A stretch of DNA of 64,000 bases from Paenochrobactrum glaciei. GTDB lineage: Bacteria > Pseudomonadota > Alphaproteobacteria > Rhizobiales > Rhizobiaceae. Below the pieces are notes generated by a model. That model ran no database searches and was not told where the DNA came from. It saw nothing but the letters and a program-made list of their open reading frames with translations. Location of the stretch: positions 1-64,000 of the forward strand of contig NZ_BAAADE010000005.1 in NCBI RefSeq assembly GCF_039522165.1, written 5' to 3'. The position numbers were made by a program, and so were the translations under genes. This document shows, in pieces, positions 8,613 through 16,008 of this stretch (positions are counted from its first letter, which is position 1; each line of letters opens with the position of its first letter).

Positions 8613-9596
8613 TCAATTGGCGAGAATGTCGGTGAGCCCGACGTCAAAACGAGATCGCCAGCCCGGCGTTGTTTCGACAATTTCCAGCAGAGCACGCGGA
8701 TCGCAATCGCGACGACGGGGAACAGACATACCAACCGCAGCGGCAGCGGTAATGACCGCCTCTTCACGACGATTTGCATCGAGTAGCTCGGCGGTCAGCC
8801 GGTCGATTTCAGCATCGCGCTGGGCCTCGGTCAGCGCTCCATCCGGCTCGATATCACCAACGAGGCTCAATGCCCGCTCCTTGATAATGTCCTGCATTGC
8901 CCAAACGATGGTCTCGGCCACGCGCGGTCCACGTGGCGAGTTGACGAAACCAAGGGCTGTGTCGAGCCTGAGCGGCGACGCTGCTCGGTTTGTGTAGCTG
9001 ATGTTCGGGCGACCACGCTCGGCGATTTCGTCGATCTCCGCGATGATCGCCGAGCGAACCTCTGCAAGTGTGCACGGCGCGGCTTCAACGCGGTCGAGCG
9101 CATCCTCGATCTCGTCGATTTCATTGCGAACGCGGTCGATTTCCTTGAGGAATTCCCCCGATTTCGGCTTTGCTGGCGTCGGCGCATCAGTAAGCTTGAC
9201 ACCGGCACGCTTCGCTTCGCCGATCCAGCTGGCGGCGTTATCGACTACGGCGGCAATTGCTTGAAATGCTTCGGACGCCCGATCGAGGCGCGGCTTGATA
9301 CGCTCTTCGATCTCGACTGTGATCTTCGCAACAGCCGGAGTGACCGCATCATCGTTTTCCGCCAAGCGCCTTTTCAAGTCATCGAGCGGCATCTTTTCAA
9401 CGCCGGGCCGAACGGTCTGACCGGCAGTGCGGTCAGCGGCTTCGACGCGGTCGCGGCGCATGTAGGCGTCTTCTAAATCAGCGTTTGCGGCCTTCATCGC
9501 TGCGGCTGCGGCACTGCGCTGCTCGTCAAGCGCTACGGCCTTAGCGCGTGCTTTTTTCGGTAGAAAAGTCAAGTGGTCATCATGAAATACGGACAT
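8613..9596 (-). CDS. Coiled-coil hypothetical phage protein, 327 aa
   Basis: Highly charged, Ala/Glu/Arg-rich protein with predicted coiled coil around residues 20-60 and again 110-200, and no membrane segment. Start at 9596 is supported by AAGGAG 7 nt upstream; the frame stays open to 9746 without a site. Position between HTH-type genes and the tape measure suggests a structural or scaffold role, but nothing identifies it. The gap 9597-9706 holds no gene. Confidence 0.7.
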   Translation of the reverse strand: MSVFHDDHLTFLPKKARAKAVALDEQRSAAAAAMKAANADLEDAYMRRDRVEAADRTAGQTVRPGVEKMPLDDLKRRLAENDDAVTPAVAKITVEIEERIKPRLDRASEAFQAIAAVVDNAASWIGEAKRAGVKLTDAPTPAKPKSGEFLKEIDRVRNEIDEIEDALDRVEAAPCTLAEVRSAIIAEIDEIAERGRPNISYTNRAASPLRLDTALGFVNSPRGPRVAETIVWAMQDIIKERALSLVGDIEPDGALTEAQRDAEIDRLTAELLDANRREEAVITAAAAVGMSVPRRRDCDPRALLEIVETTPGWRSRFDVGLTDILAN

Positions 9597-9706
9597 TTGT
9601 TGCTCCTTCGAAACATCGAGTGTTGAGCAACAATACCGCGAAAGACCCTGTAAAATCGCGCCGCGAATACCTTGAATTCCGCTTTTAGATAGCAGCGGGT
9701 CGGGGG

Positions 9707-10045
9707 TTAACCCCGTCCCGCTTTCTTGGTCATGTCGATCACCCACTTTCCGCCACGGCCGCCGATCTGGAAGCCGCTGTGATCTTTCTTCGCACAGGCA
9801 ATTAGCGCGTCCTCAGATATCCGAAGATAGCTAGATGCTTCCTTCACAAACATGAAGCGAGGCTTTCCGTTTGGCATGATTTCTTCAAGATCAACCATAG
9901 CGGGATCGATCGGAGCGGGTGGTGGGATAAGGTCGAGCTGGCGGGGCGGCGTCGTGACGCCCGCCCGCCGAGCGAGCTCGGAAAGCGCGGCATTTGCAAT
10001 CTCTGCCACTTTTTCGGTTGGAAGGCTGGTCAGGTTGCCTGTCAT
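9707..10045 (-). CDS. Small protein with excisionase-like HTH segment, 112 aa
   Basis: Residues about 63-108 (FMFVKEASSYLRISEDALIAC... then IGGRGGKWVI) read as an excisionase/MerR-type winged helix: KEAS-Y-L-IS as first helix and turn, and a basic beta wing at the end. The N-terminal half is a separate helical piece with a Pro-rich linker. ATG at 10045 overlaps the preceding stop (ATGA) and has GGGGGAAGG upstream. Probably a DNA-binding regulator of the element. Confidence 0.65.
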   Translation of the reverse strand: MTGNLTSLPTEKVAEIANAALSELARRAGVTTPPRQLDLIPPPAPIDPAMVDLEEIMPNGKPRFMFVKEASSYLRISEDALIACAKKDHSGFQIGGRGGKWVIDMTKKAGRG

Positions 10046-10473
10046 GCCTTCCCCCAAATAATCTGCTCGATCTTCGACCGATCGACGATCCGTTCCGGCT
10101 TGACCGTCTTCGGAATAACCGTCATGGCGCCATCAAGCACAGCGAGATACAATTCGCCGCCGAGGTCGTGCATCCTGACGACATCGCGCTCCCCAAGGCG
10201 TCCATTCTTATCGATCCAGAACATTCCGAGCGATGGCACATAGACTGGCTCCCCGAAATATGGTGCGGGTTCCGTCAAGCCAAATGAACCGGACGGCTTC
10301 TGACTTTCCTCATCGCTATAAACAGCAGCCGCGAGATCGTGGATACTCAAACCGGCAGAGCCGAGGACGCGAACAATTGCATTCGCCGTCGCGACAACTT
10401 CCCCGTCGATATCGGATGCGAGGCGCGGGATGGCTTTCGATATCTTCATTGCGAGAGACGGTTCGAGCATCAT
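10042..10473 (-). CDS. Hypothetical island protein, 143 aa
   Basis: Unrecognised. N-terminal helical half (KAIPRLASDIDGEVVATANAI) followed by a beta-rich half. Start ATG at 10473 overlaps the previous stop in an ATGATG arrangement; the end overlaps the next start by 4 nt. Strict coupling to both neighbours shows that it is a real gene of the element's operon. Confidence 0.65.
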   Translation of the reverse strand: MMLEPSLAMKISKAIPRLASDIDGEVVATANAIVRVLGSAGLSIHDLAAAVYSDEESQKPSGSFGLTEPAPYFGEPVYVPSLGMFWIDKNGRLGERDVVRMHDLGGELYLAVLDGAMTVIPKTVKPERIVDRSKIEQIIWGKA

Positions 10474-11354
10474 GCCGCTCCCCTTATCATTACCGCCACC
10501 CTACGCAGAATGGAGGCGCGCGCCGCAATGGCAGCGCGCCGTCTTTCTGTCTCTGTAAAGACAAGAGCACGGTCGAGCCCAGCCGGATCGAAGTCGATAA
10601 TCAAAGCAGTTGATGTCTGGCGGCTGGCCATGTGGCCGCCGCCGACCACAGCCGATTTCGGGAAAGTCGCGTGATCAGGAGTATATACTATAGTGCTCAT
10701 GCCAGTTTCCCGATCGATAACGAGGCTAATTTTCCCTGCCGTTAGCCAATTGCGGATGGTCTTTTCAGCCTTGTCATTCGCTTCGGCAAAAGCCGCAATG
10801 GCGTCCCTTTTTGCCTTCTCTGCTGCGCGCCTCTGGTCGATATTGTTGGCGCACTTCTGGCGCGCGCGCTCCGCATGCCTGCGTTTTCTTTCAGCTTTCT
10901 TAAAGGCGTCATACGCGTCATCGGTCAAATCGCAGGCCCCGACCATAGCCAGACCGTATTGCTGACGAAATTCAAGTGTGACGCCGAGAGTGCGGGCAAC
11001 GTCTTGGCTTGTCATAGCGTGCGACTTGCTCGCAAGCTCTGCCAATCTGGCATGAGGGAAGCCCGGAAACACGTTGGACACGAACTGGCAAGCAAATTGC
11101 CTATCACCATTTTGCTCCCACAAAAGGCCAGACAGGAGGCAGCGAACGTAAGGCTCTGCCGCGTCCTCTGCCGCCGCCGGTGCTTCCGCAAAATGAACAT
11201 TGACAACCGTCATAACATCATTCACGCGAAGGCGTGCTTGCTGCTTCGCCCGATATGCTGTCTTCGCGTCATCAATCCTGACTTCTGCCTCGTCACGATC
11301 CGCGAGCGCTTTTTTGATACGGGCCTTAGCCTTCTTGATGGCCTCAGCTCTCAT
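10470..11354 (-). CDS. Hypothetical island protein with charged helices, 294 aa
   Basis: Lys/Arg/Glu-rich helices at about residues 1-45 and 150-220 suggest coiled coil; between them is a globular part with VRCLLSGLLWEQNGD and FACQFVSNVFPGF. No catalytic motif recognised. The start overlaps the end of the previous gene by 11 nt and has GGAGGG upstream. Part of the coupled minus-strand train. Confidence 0.7.
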   Translation of the reverse strand: MRAEAIKKAKARIKKALADRDEAEVRIDDAKTAYRAKQQARLRVNDVMTVVNVHFAEAPAAAEDAAEPYVRCLLSGLLWEQNGDRQFACQFVSNVFPGFPHARLAELASKSHAMTSQDVARTLGVTLEFRQQYGLAMVGACDLTDDAYDAFKKAERKRRHAERARQKCANNIDQRRAAEKAKRDAIAAFAEANDKAEKTIRNWLTAGKISLVIDRETGMSTIVYTPDHATFPKSAVVGGGHMASRQTSTALIIDFDPAGLDRALVFTETERRRAAIAARASILRRVAVMIRGAA

Positions 11355-11661
11355 CGCGGCCCTCCATCAGTTTAATGCGGATGATGCGGGCTTCGATGGC
11401 GGCTTTCAGATCGTCCACGTCACGACGGGCTTCTTCCCTGTCAACACGCCATGCGGCGAGCTGCGTCACACGTTTGTTGAGCCATCCTTGAACACCGGGC
11501 GAGCGACCGGCAATGATTGCACGGGCAGCACGATCAACTTCGCGATGATTGCGAGCAGACGGAAAAGGGAGGGGGCCGCCAGACGGCGGCACCCCCAATT
11601 CATAGTACATAATCCACGGATCGTGGAGTTCTTCGAGCGTGAACTTACGAGCGGCGGGCAT
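11344..11661 (-). CDS. Hypothetical island protein, 105 aa
   Basis: Starts MPAARKFTLEELHDPWIMYYELG and continues with a basic helical part; no family recognised. Begins 4 nt after a 38-aa membrane peptide gene and overlaps the next gene, so it is embedded in the operon. Confidence 0.65.
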   Translation of the reverse strand: MPAARKFTLEELHDPWIMYYELGVPPSGGPLPFPSARNHREVDRAARAIIAGRSPGVQGWLNKRVTQLAAWRVDREEARRDVDDLKAAIEARIIRIKLMEGRDES

Positions 11662-11665
11662 GTCG

Positions 11666-11782
11666 TCACCTCGTTAAAGCCGGGAGAATGATCGCGACGG
11701 CATTAGCCACGACAAGTGGCCACGCGGTTAAAATGAATGCGCGACGCGCGATCGGATGGACTTTTTTCAGCATGGCTGTCAT
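11666..11782 (-). CDS. Small membrane peptide, 38 aa
   Basis: Short frame with a basic N-terminus (MLKKVHPIARRAF) followed by one hydrophobic helix (WPLVVANAVAIILPAL) and a final Arg. Its ATG overlaps the previous stop (TAATG), and the next gene starts 4 nt after its own stop, so it fits exactly into an otherwise unexplained 120-bp gap. A one-helix inner-membrane peptide; function unknown. Confidence 0.55.
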   Translation of the reverse strand: MTAMLKKVHPIARRAFILTAWPLVVANAVAIILPALTR

Positions 11783-12024
11783 TATCGGCCTGCCTTTCTA
11801 TTCGTGTGGTTTGGCATTGAGCCCGTCGCTCTTGCAGGAGCGGCGGGTTTTCCATTTTTGAATTCACTCATGAGGGCTTCGAGCTCCTGCCGAGCATCGG
11901 CCTTTGACTGGCGCTTCTTTGGTGGCGTCAGGCCGCGCGGCAGGCTCATGTCGGCGATGTTGTCGACCCCGTATCGGGACATGCGCTCAAGCGCCGAGCG
12001 TTTTGCGTGGTCAATTTTCGCCAT
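11782..12024 (-). CDS. Hypothetical island protein, 80 aa
   Basis: Basic, soluble, with MAKIDHAKRSALERMSRYG at the start and a Lys/Arg-rich middle. Start ATG at 12024 overlaps the stop of the HTH gene by one base (TAATG), which decides the start over an in-frame ATG at 12072. No family recognised. Confidence 0.65.
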   Translation of the reverse strand: MAKIDHAKRSALERMSRYGVDNIADMSLPRGLTPPKKRQSKADARQELEALMSEFKNGKPAAPARATGSMPNHTNRKAGR

Positions 12025-12260
12025 TACGCGGCTCCCTTCCATGTATTGGTGCGGGAACGATTTGTGAGCCACGCATCGAGCGCAGTGCGGGCGTAGAGAA
12101 CCTTGCGGGCACTCACCTGAATGAATTCAGGGCCGCCGCCGTAGCAGCGATATTTGGCAAGGGTGGACGGCGAGCTGCGCAGATAGACCGCTGCTTCGTC
12201 GCTCGTCAGCATTTCGAGCTTCTGTACGTGATCGGGATCGAGGTTTTTCGGCTTTGCCAT
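12024..12260 (-). CDS. Excisionase/AlpA-like HTH protein, 78 aa
   Basis: Residues about 17-65 form a MerR-type helix-turn-helix with wing: LTSDEAAVYLRSSPSTLAKYR, then a Gly-rich turn, FIQVSARKVLYARTALDAWL. This is the HTH_17 pattern of excisionases and AlpA-type regulators, which direct integrase to excision or control operons. Position downstream of the integrase gene supports the excisionase reading. A perfect 10-bp inverted repeat lies 6 nt upstream of its start codon, a likely self-operator. Confidence 0.8.
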   Translation of the reverse strand: MAKPKNLDPDHVQKLEMLTSDEAAVYLRSSPSTLAKYRCYGGGPEFIQVSARKVLYARTALDAWLTNRSRTNTWKGAA

Positions 12261-12265
12261 TTGTT

Positions 12266-12298
12266 ATTCTCCGCATTGTTGATGTATGTGCGGAGAAT
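12266..12298. promoter_or_regulatory. Inverted repeat, operator candidate for the HTH gene
   Basis: ATTCTCCGCA (12266-12275) and TGCGGAGAAT (12289-12298) form a perfect 10-bp dyad with a 13-bp centre, just upstream of the HTH start. On the minus strand the proximal arm also supplies the GGAG ribosome site, so a hairpin here could control translation instead of, or in addition to, repressor binding. Confidence 0.5.
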
Positions 12299-12327
12299 TG
12301 CGTGATTATTGTTTGTTGTTCTATACC

Positions 12328-12358
12328 AAGTTGCCCCCATGACTTTGCGGGGCAACTT
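12328..12358. terminator. Hairpin between the integrase pair and the HTH operon
   Basis: AAGTTGCCCC (12328-12337) pairs perfectly with GGGGCAACTT (12349-12358) around an 11-nt loop, immediately after the stop of the 12361-13071 gene. No long T run follows on the minus strand, so termination would be weak. It may separate integrase expression from the rest. Confidence 0.45.
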
Positions 12359-12360
12359 TC

Positions 12361-13071
12361 CTATTTCTCGGAAAACCACTTCCTGATGCGCCCTTCTAAG
12401 AGGGCTGCGTCATCGTCATGCCCCGGCAATTTTGCGTCGCACCAAGTGGCGGTGGCCAGTGCTATCAGCGCTTCCTTCTGCCCGCGCAGCATCGTGGGAG
12501 AGCCGGTTATAACAAAAAATGCCTTGCGCATAGATTGCACAAAGCCCGCTTTCAGGTGGTTGCCGGTGTCGCCCGCAGAGGAAACGTTCCTGTCTTCGAT
12601 GCCTTCGATATAGCTGTCGATCGACTTGAACAGCGCTTCCGCGTCCTTGAGCGCGGTGAAGTCCAGCGCGTCGACAAGATCAGGGTTGGTCGCACGAACG
12701 TTTTCAATCAGGCGAGCGTCTTCCCGGTTTTCGGCAAGGAAGCTCGCCAGGGCGTCTTGCAGCTTACGGGCTGCCTGTATCTTTCCGTCTCGGAAGGGGC
12801 GGTCGGCCTTGTTCATATAGATAGACGAGGCATAAGTGAACGCATCGCATGCCGCGTTGATAAGTTCTCCCCGAAGCGTCATGAGCCCGCCGTCAGCGAC
12901 TTCTGGTCGCGACTTGTCTATCCATCCTCGCTTGTCCATGTCGGCGAGGATCGCATCAACTGCGAATTCTCCTGCCGGTGCATCTTCGCGCGGGAGGTTT
13001 CTGACAAATGTCCGAATATCCGGCAATTGTTCGCCCCGTGTTGGGCGGGCTGAAATTTCCTTCCGTGGCAT
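12361..13071 (-). CDS. Hypothetical protein coupled to integrase, 236 aa
   Basis: Soluble helical protein without a recognised family. ATG at 13071 overlaps the integrase stop (TGATG), which fixes the start although the frame is open further upstream inside the integrase gene. C-terminal part is acidic (LPGHDDDAALLEGRI). Its coupling to the integrase suggests a role in establishment or control of the element. Confidence 0.7.
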   Translation of the reverse strand: MPRKEISARPTRGEQLPDIRTFVRNLPREDAPAGEFAVDAILADMDKRGWIDKSRPEVADGGLMTLRGELINAACDAFTYASSIYMNKADRPFRDGKIQAARKLQDALASFLAENREDARLIENVRATNPDLVDALDFTALKDAEALFKSIDSYIEGIEDRNVSSAGDTGNHLKAGFVQSMRKAFFVITGSPTMLRGQKEALIALATATWCDAKLPGHDDDAALLEGRIRKWFSEK

Positions 13072-14378
13072 CAGCGCGCCTCCCGCTTCATGGGGATGAT
13101 TTCCCCGGCCTTGCCTTCGAGCGCGCTTGCGATGGTTCCGGCGGCCGCTTCGGCGGCGGCGCGGACGGGATCGGCGGCCAAATGAGCATATCGCTGTGTC
13201 GTCGCCGGGCTGGAATGGCCGAGCAAAGCGCCGACGATATAGAGCGACGATCCCCCCGAAACCGCCACGGACGCGTAGCTGTGCCTCAGATCGTGAATGC
13301 GCACGTCTACGAGCCCGGCCATCCGACGGATGCCCCGCCACGGCCGGTTTAGATCAGCTTTCGGGGTTTCAGGATCGGAAGACGGGAATACGTTGGGGCT
13401 GTCCGTCTTCGGCAAGCCAGACAGGATTTCCAGGGCAGGGGCCGGAAGGACGATATGCCGCTTGCCGGTCTTGCCGAAGACCGTCAGCAATCCGCGCCGC
13501 AGGTCGATGTCGGCCCACTTCGCGTGAAGGATTTCCCGAAGGCGCGCGCCTGAGAAGATCAAGAGCCGGAAGGCGGCGGCGGTACGCTGATCGATGATGG
13601 TGGGAGGGACGTTTTTCGGGACGTGTTTGAGTTTCTTGCCGTCGCGGGCAGGAGGCTCGTAGGGGATACCGGTCGTTTCGGCTACGCGGATCGCTTCGCC
13701 GAGCCGGGCAAGCTCTTCGGGCGACAGGAAGCGCTCCCGTTTGGTCTCCTTGAAGGCTTTCAGGCCACGAGCCGGGTTCGTCCCTTCGGGGACGTGACCA
13801 GCATCTGCGGCCGCCTTGTAGATCGAGCCGACGAATTCAAGGCAGCGGTTTGCAATCGTGGGGCTTTCCTTGCCGACCTTCGTGTGCAGCCGTTTGATTT
13901 CGTCACGGGCGATCAAATCGAGCTGTCGAGAGCCGATGGCTGGGCCGACATGCCGCTTGAGCAGCGATCGATAGTTTCTAATCGATCCTGGACGCAATAC
14001 CGCCTGTTCGGGATGCTCCGTGGCGATCTCGTCCATTGCGTCAAGGTGACCGGTGGCAAATTTCGAGAATGTCGGAACCGACCGGCCTTTCGCCTTTGCT
14101 GCCGCAGGATCATCGCCGAGGCGGATGCCAGCGAGCAGGTTTTTCGCAGCCTCGCGTGCTGCTTCCGGCGTCATTTCCGCCGTTGTGCCTATGTTGTAGC
14201 GCCGTTTGAGAACATCCCGGCCGCCTGCGCCGGGCCGGTACTCGATGAAATAGGTCATTCGCCCTGTCGGTTCGACGCGAAGGGCAAAGCCCGTCAGAGC
14301 GGTGTCATAATAGACCACCCGCTTTTCGGTTGCAGGAATGGCGGCAATTCCTTGCCTCGTGATTTTAATCTTTGGCAC
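13071..14378 (-). CDS. Tyrosine site-specific integrase, 435 aa
   Basis: Catalyses recombination between attP and the tRNA-fMet 3' end. Residues 1-95 form the P4-type N-terminal arm-binding domain (DUF4102-like), 100-210 the core-binding SAM-like domain, and 215-405 the catalytic domain. The catalytic set is visible: Arg279 in SGARLRE, His362 and Arg365 in HDLRH, His388 in LLGHSS and the nucleophile Tyr397 in TTQRYAHL. Full length and intact. It lies at the right end, 165 bp from attR, transcribed inward; arm-type repeats directly upstream of its ATG suggest self-regulation. Confidence 0.95.
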   Translation of the reverse strand: MPKIKITRQGIAAIPATEKRVVYYDTALTGFALRVEPTGRMTYFIEYRPGAGGRDVLKRRYNIGTTAEMTPEAAREAAKNLLAGIRLGDDPAAAKAKGRSVPTFSKFATGHLDAMDEIATEHPEQAVLRPGSIRNYRSLLKRHVGPAIGSRQLDLIARDEIKRLHTKVGKESPTIANRCLEFVGSIYKAAADAGHVPEGTNPARGLKAFKETKRERFLSPEELARLGEAIRVAETTGIPYEPPARDGKKLKHVPKNVPPTIIDQRTAAAFRLLIFSGARLREILHAKWADIDLRRGLLTVFGKTGKRHIVLPAPALEILSGLPKTDSPNVFPSSDPETPKADLNRPWRGIRRMAGLVDVRIHDLRHSYASVAVSGGSSLYIVGALLGHSSPATTQRYAHLAADPVRAAAEAAAGTIASALEGKAGEIIPMKREAR

Positions 14379-14394
14379 CTTTTTCCCCCTGTTC

Positions 14395-14424
14395 GTGCAC
14401 CACCGTGCGCCACATGTGCGCCAC
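14395..14424 (+). repeat. Right arm-type integrase-site candidates
   Basis: GTGCACCAC at 14395 and GTGCGCCAC at 14405 and 14416, in the same orientation and 10-11 bp spacing as the pair at 191-210. The repeats overlap the promoter region of the integrase gene. Confidence 0.6.
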
Positions 14425-14542
14425 CGCGAGTGATATGACGTGGAATGATGTGGAACGTAAATAAGCGAAAAATCCCCTTAGATCAAATAGATACTGCATA
14501 ATTCGGAAAGACGCGGAATAAGCCGGAGAGATATTAAATAAA

Positions 14543-14590
14543 GCTCATAACCTGAAGGCCGCAGGTTCAAATCCTGCCCCCGCAACCAAA
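14543..14590 (+). repeat. attR core, displaced tRNA-fMet 3' fragment
   Basis: Second copy of the 48-bp repeat. It begins in the anticodon arm, so it is not a tRNA gene; it is the original chromosomal 3' end pushed away by integration, still followed by what looks like the original terminator at 14594. Confidence 0.93.
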
Positions 14591-14593
14591 AAT

Positions 14594-14625
14594 AAAAGCT
14601 CAAGTTAAAAACTTGAGCTTTTTTT
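14594..14625 (+). terminator. Original tRNA-fMet terminator
   Basis: AAAAGCTCAAGTT (14594-14606) pairs perfectly with AACTTGAGCTTTT (14610-14622) around AAA, continuing into T. Position directly after the displaced tRNA 3' end indicates that it served the uninterrupted gene. Confidence 0.8.
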
Positions 14626-14666
14626 GTGCTCAAAATTATCAAAACAAACCTAAATAAAAACAAAAC

Positions 14667-14697
14667 AAAAGCCCCGGGAAAATCTCGGGGCTTTTTT
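14667..14697 (+). terminator. Second rho-independent hairpin
   Basis: AAAAGCCCCG and CGGGGCTTTT form a strong GC stem with a short loop, ending in T6. Tandem backup for the tRNA terminator or for transcripts entering from the island. Confidence 0.7.
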
Positions 14698-14815
14698 GTG
14701 TTTTAACACCGCCTAAAGAAAGGAAGTGGGAAGGATAGCTTCGTTAGGGGAGGCTCTATACTTCAACCCTAGAATAGTGATGGTTTGGTTGAGTGAAACC
14801 AAACTTTACGGCCGA

Positions 14816-15241
14816 CTAATGACATTGCATTTTACGACGCATTATGCGGGCGATAAGTATGCCCATGAGCATTGAACCGACCAAAATATAAACATCTGTT
14901 TGCATGAGCCCTAATGCCGGGATTGAGCCACCAGGACAAAAGCCACCAATGCCCCAACCAATGCCGAAAATACCAGAGCCGACGATCAGAGGACGGTCAA
15001 TCTGCTGCTTTAACGGTAAATGAAAGCTTATATCAAGCAGAGGTGCAGGACGCTTCAGGATAAAGAAATAACCGATTGAGGTAACAATCAAGGCGCCCCC
15101 CATGACGAATGCAAGGGATGGATCCCATGTGCCGGTAAAGTCAAAAAAGTTAAGCACTTTGGCCGGATTGATCATGCCTGAGAGAGCAATACCACTGCCG
15201 AAGATAAGGCCGATTATCAGAGTTGATAAAATGCGCGCCAT
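14816..15241 (-). CDS. YeeE/YedE-family membrane protein (PmpB-like), 141 aa
   Basis: Half-size YeeE/YedE protein with four or so hydrophobic segments. FGSGIALSGMINPAKV and GIGGFCPGGSI are family hallmarks; the Cys in GFCPGG matches the thiol that relays sulfur species in YeeE-type thiosulfate channels. It follows a second half (15242-15670) with only a stop-start junction between them, so the two probably form a heterodimeric channel for sulfite or other small sulfur species. Last gene of the persulfide operon. Confidence 0.85.
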   Translation of the reverse strand: MARILSTLIIGLIFGSGIALSGMINPAKVLNFFDFTGTWDPSLAFVMGGALIVTSIGYFFILKRPAPLLDISFHLPLKQQIDRPLIVGSGIFGIGWGIGGFCPGGSIPALGLMQTDVYILVGSMLMGILIARIMRRKMQCH

Positions 15242-15670
15242 TTAAAAGCCTCCCAAGATATGACGGATAATGAAGACGGTGATCGTTGTGGTCAGCATGA
15301 AGGTGACTGTTGCGGCAATGGAGCGAACAGAGAGCCGTGAGATGCCGCAAATACCGTGGCCAGATGTGCAGCCCGAACCAATTGTGATGCCAAAGCCCAC
15401 CATCAGTCCACTGACAATCAGTGCAAAAACAGGAGCATTGCTTTCAAAGGCTGGTGTAAAGCCGAAGCTATAAAATAGAAAAGCCGGAGCAGCGATTGCA
15501 CCAATAAGAAAGGCTGCACGCCAGCCCCAATCAGAGCTCAATGGGGGCAGAATACCGGCTAAAATACCACTGATACCAGCAATGCGGCCATGAAAATACA
15601 TGAGCAGACAGGCGGCTAAGCCAATCAGCATACCCCCACCAAGCGATTGAAGCGGAGTAAAGTCGGTCAT
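15242..15670 (-). CDS. YeeE/YedE-family membrane protein (PmpA-like), 142 aa
   Basis: Partner half of the YeeE/YedE pair, with hydrophobic segments along the length and the motif GSGCTSGHGICGISRLS near the C-terminal third, containing the conserved Cys residues of the family. ATG at 15670 overlaps the stop of the regulator gene (ATGA), fixing the start. Expected to sit in the inner membrane and move sulfur compounds out of or into the cell. Confidence 0.85.
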   Translation of the reverse strand: MTDFTPLQSLGGGMLIGLAACLLMYFHGRIAGISGILAGILPPLSSDWGWRAAFLIGAIAAPAFLFYSFGFTPAFESNAPVFALIVSGLMVGFGITIGSGCTSGHGICGISRLSVRSIAATVTFMLTTTITVFIIRHILGGF

Positions 15671-16008
15671 GATGGAGTGTCTCCAGTTTTGCAAAACAGG
15701 CCGTGCATGGTTTGTATGAAGGTCTCAATGCGTGGATCAGCAAGGCGATAGAAAACCTGTTTGCCCTCTTTGCGCCCTTCTATAAGCCCCGCTTGGCGTA
15801 GTTCAGCCAATTGTTGCGAAAGACCAGGCTGGCGAATATCCAGTAAATCTTCCAGTTCGCGAACCGAACGCTCGCCATCAACCAGTGCACAGGCGACCAT
15901 GAGCCGGTCGGGATTGGACAGCTTTTTGAGAAAGGCTGAAGCTTCGGCCACATTTTCTTTCATAAAGGCGGCTTGTTTGGAAAGATCGTCTTGCATCATT
16001 TGCCCCAT
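15667..16008 (-). CDS. bigR: ArsR-family persulfide sensor, BigR/SqrR-like, 113 aa
   Basis: Winged-helix ArsR repressor with recognition region VRELEDLLDIRQPGLSQQLAELRQAGL. It has exactly two cysteines, Cys40 and Cys106, matching in position the pair that forms a tetrasulfide link in BigR/SqrR when persulfides rise and releases DNA. Overlaps the blh gene at its 5' end and pmpA at its 3' end, the gene order of bigR operons. ATG at 16008 is used here; an ATG at 15999 that overlaps the blh stop is equally possible. Operator candidate at 16927-16952. Confidence 0.88.
   Translation of the reverse strand: MGQMMQDDLSKQAAFMKENVAEASAFLKKLSNPDRLMVACALVDGERSVRELEDLLDIRQPGLSQQLAELRQAGLIEGRKEGKQVFYRLADPRIETFIQTMHGLFCKTGDTPS

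Noticed and set aside
12418..13053. 211-aa plus frame
   Set aside because: Antisense to the gene coupled to the integrase, with low-complexity composition.
14478..14663. 61-aa frame with an RGQDLNLRPSGYE-like peptide
   Set aside because: It is the antisense translation of the tRNA-fMet 3' fragment, a well-known false gene.
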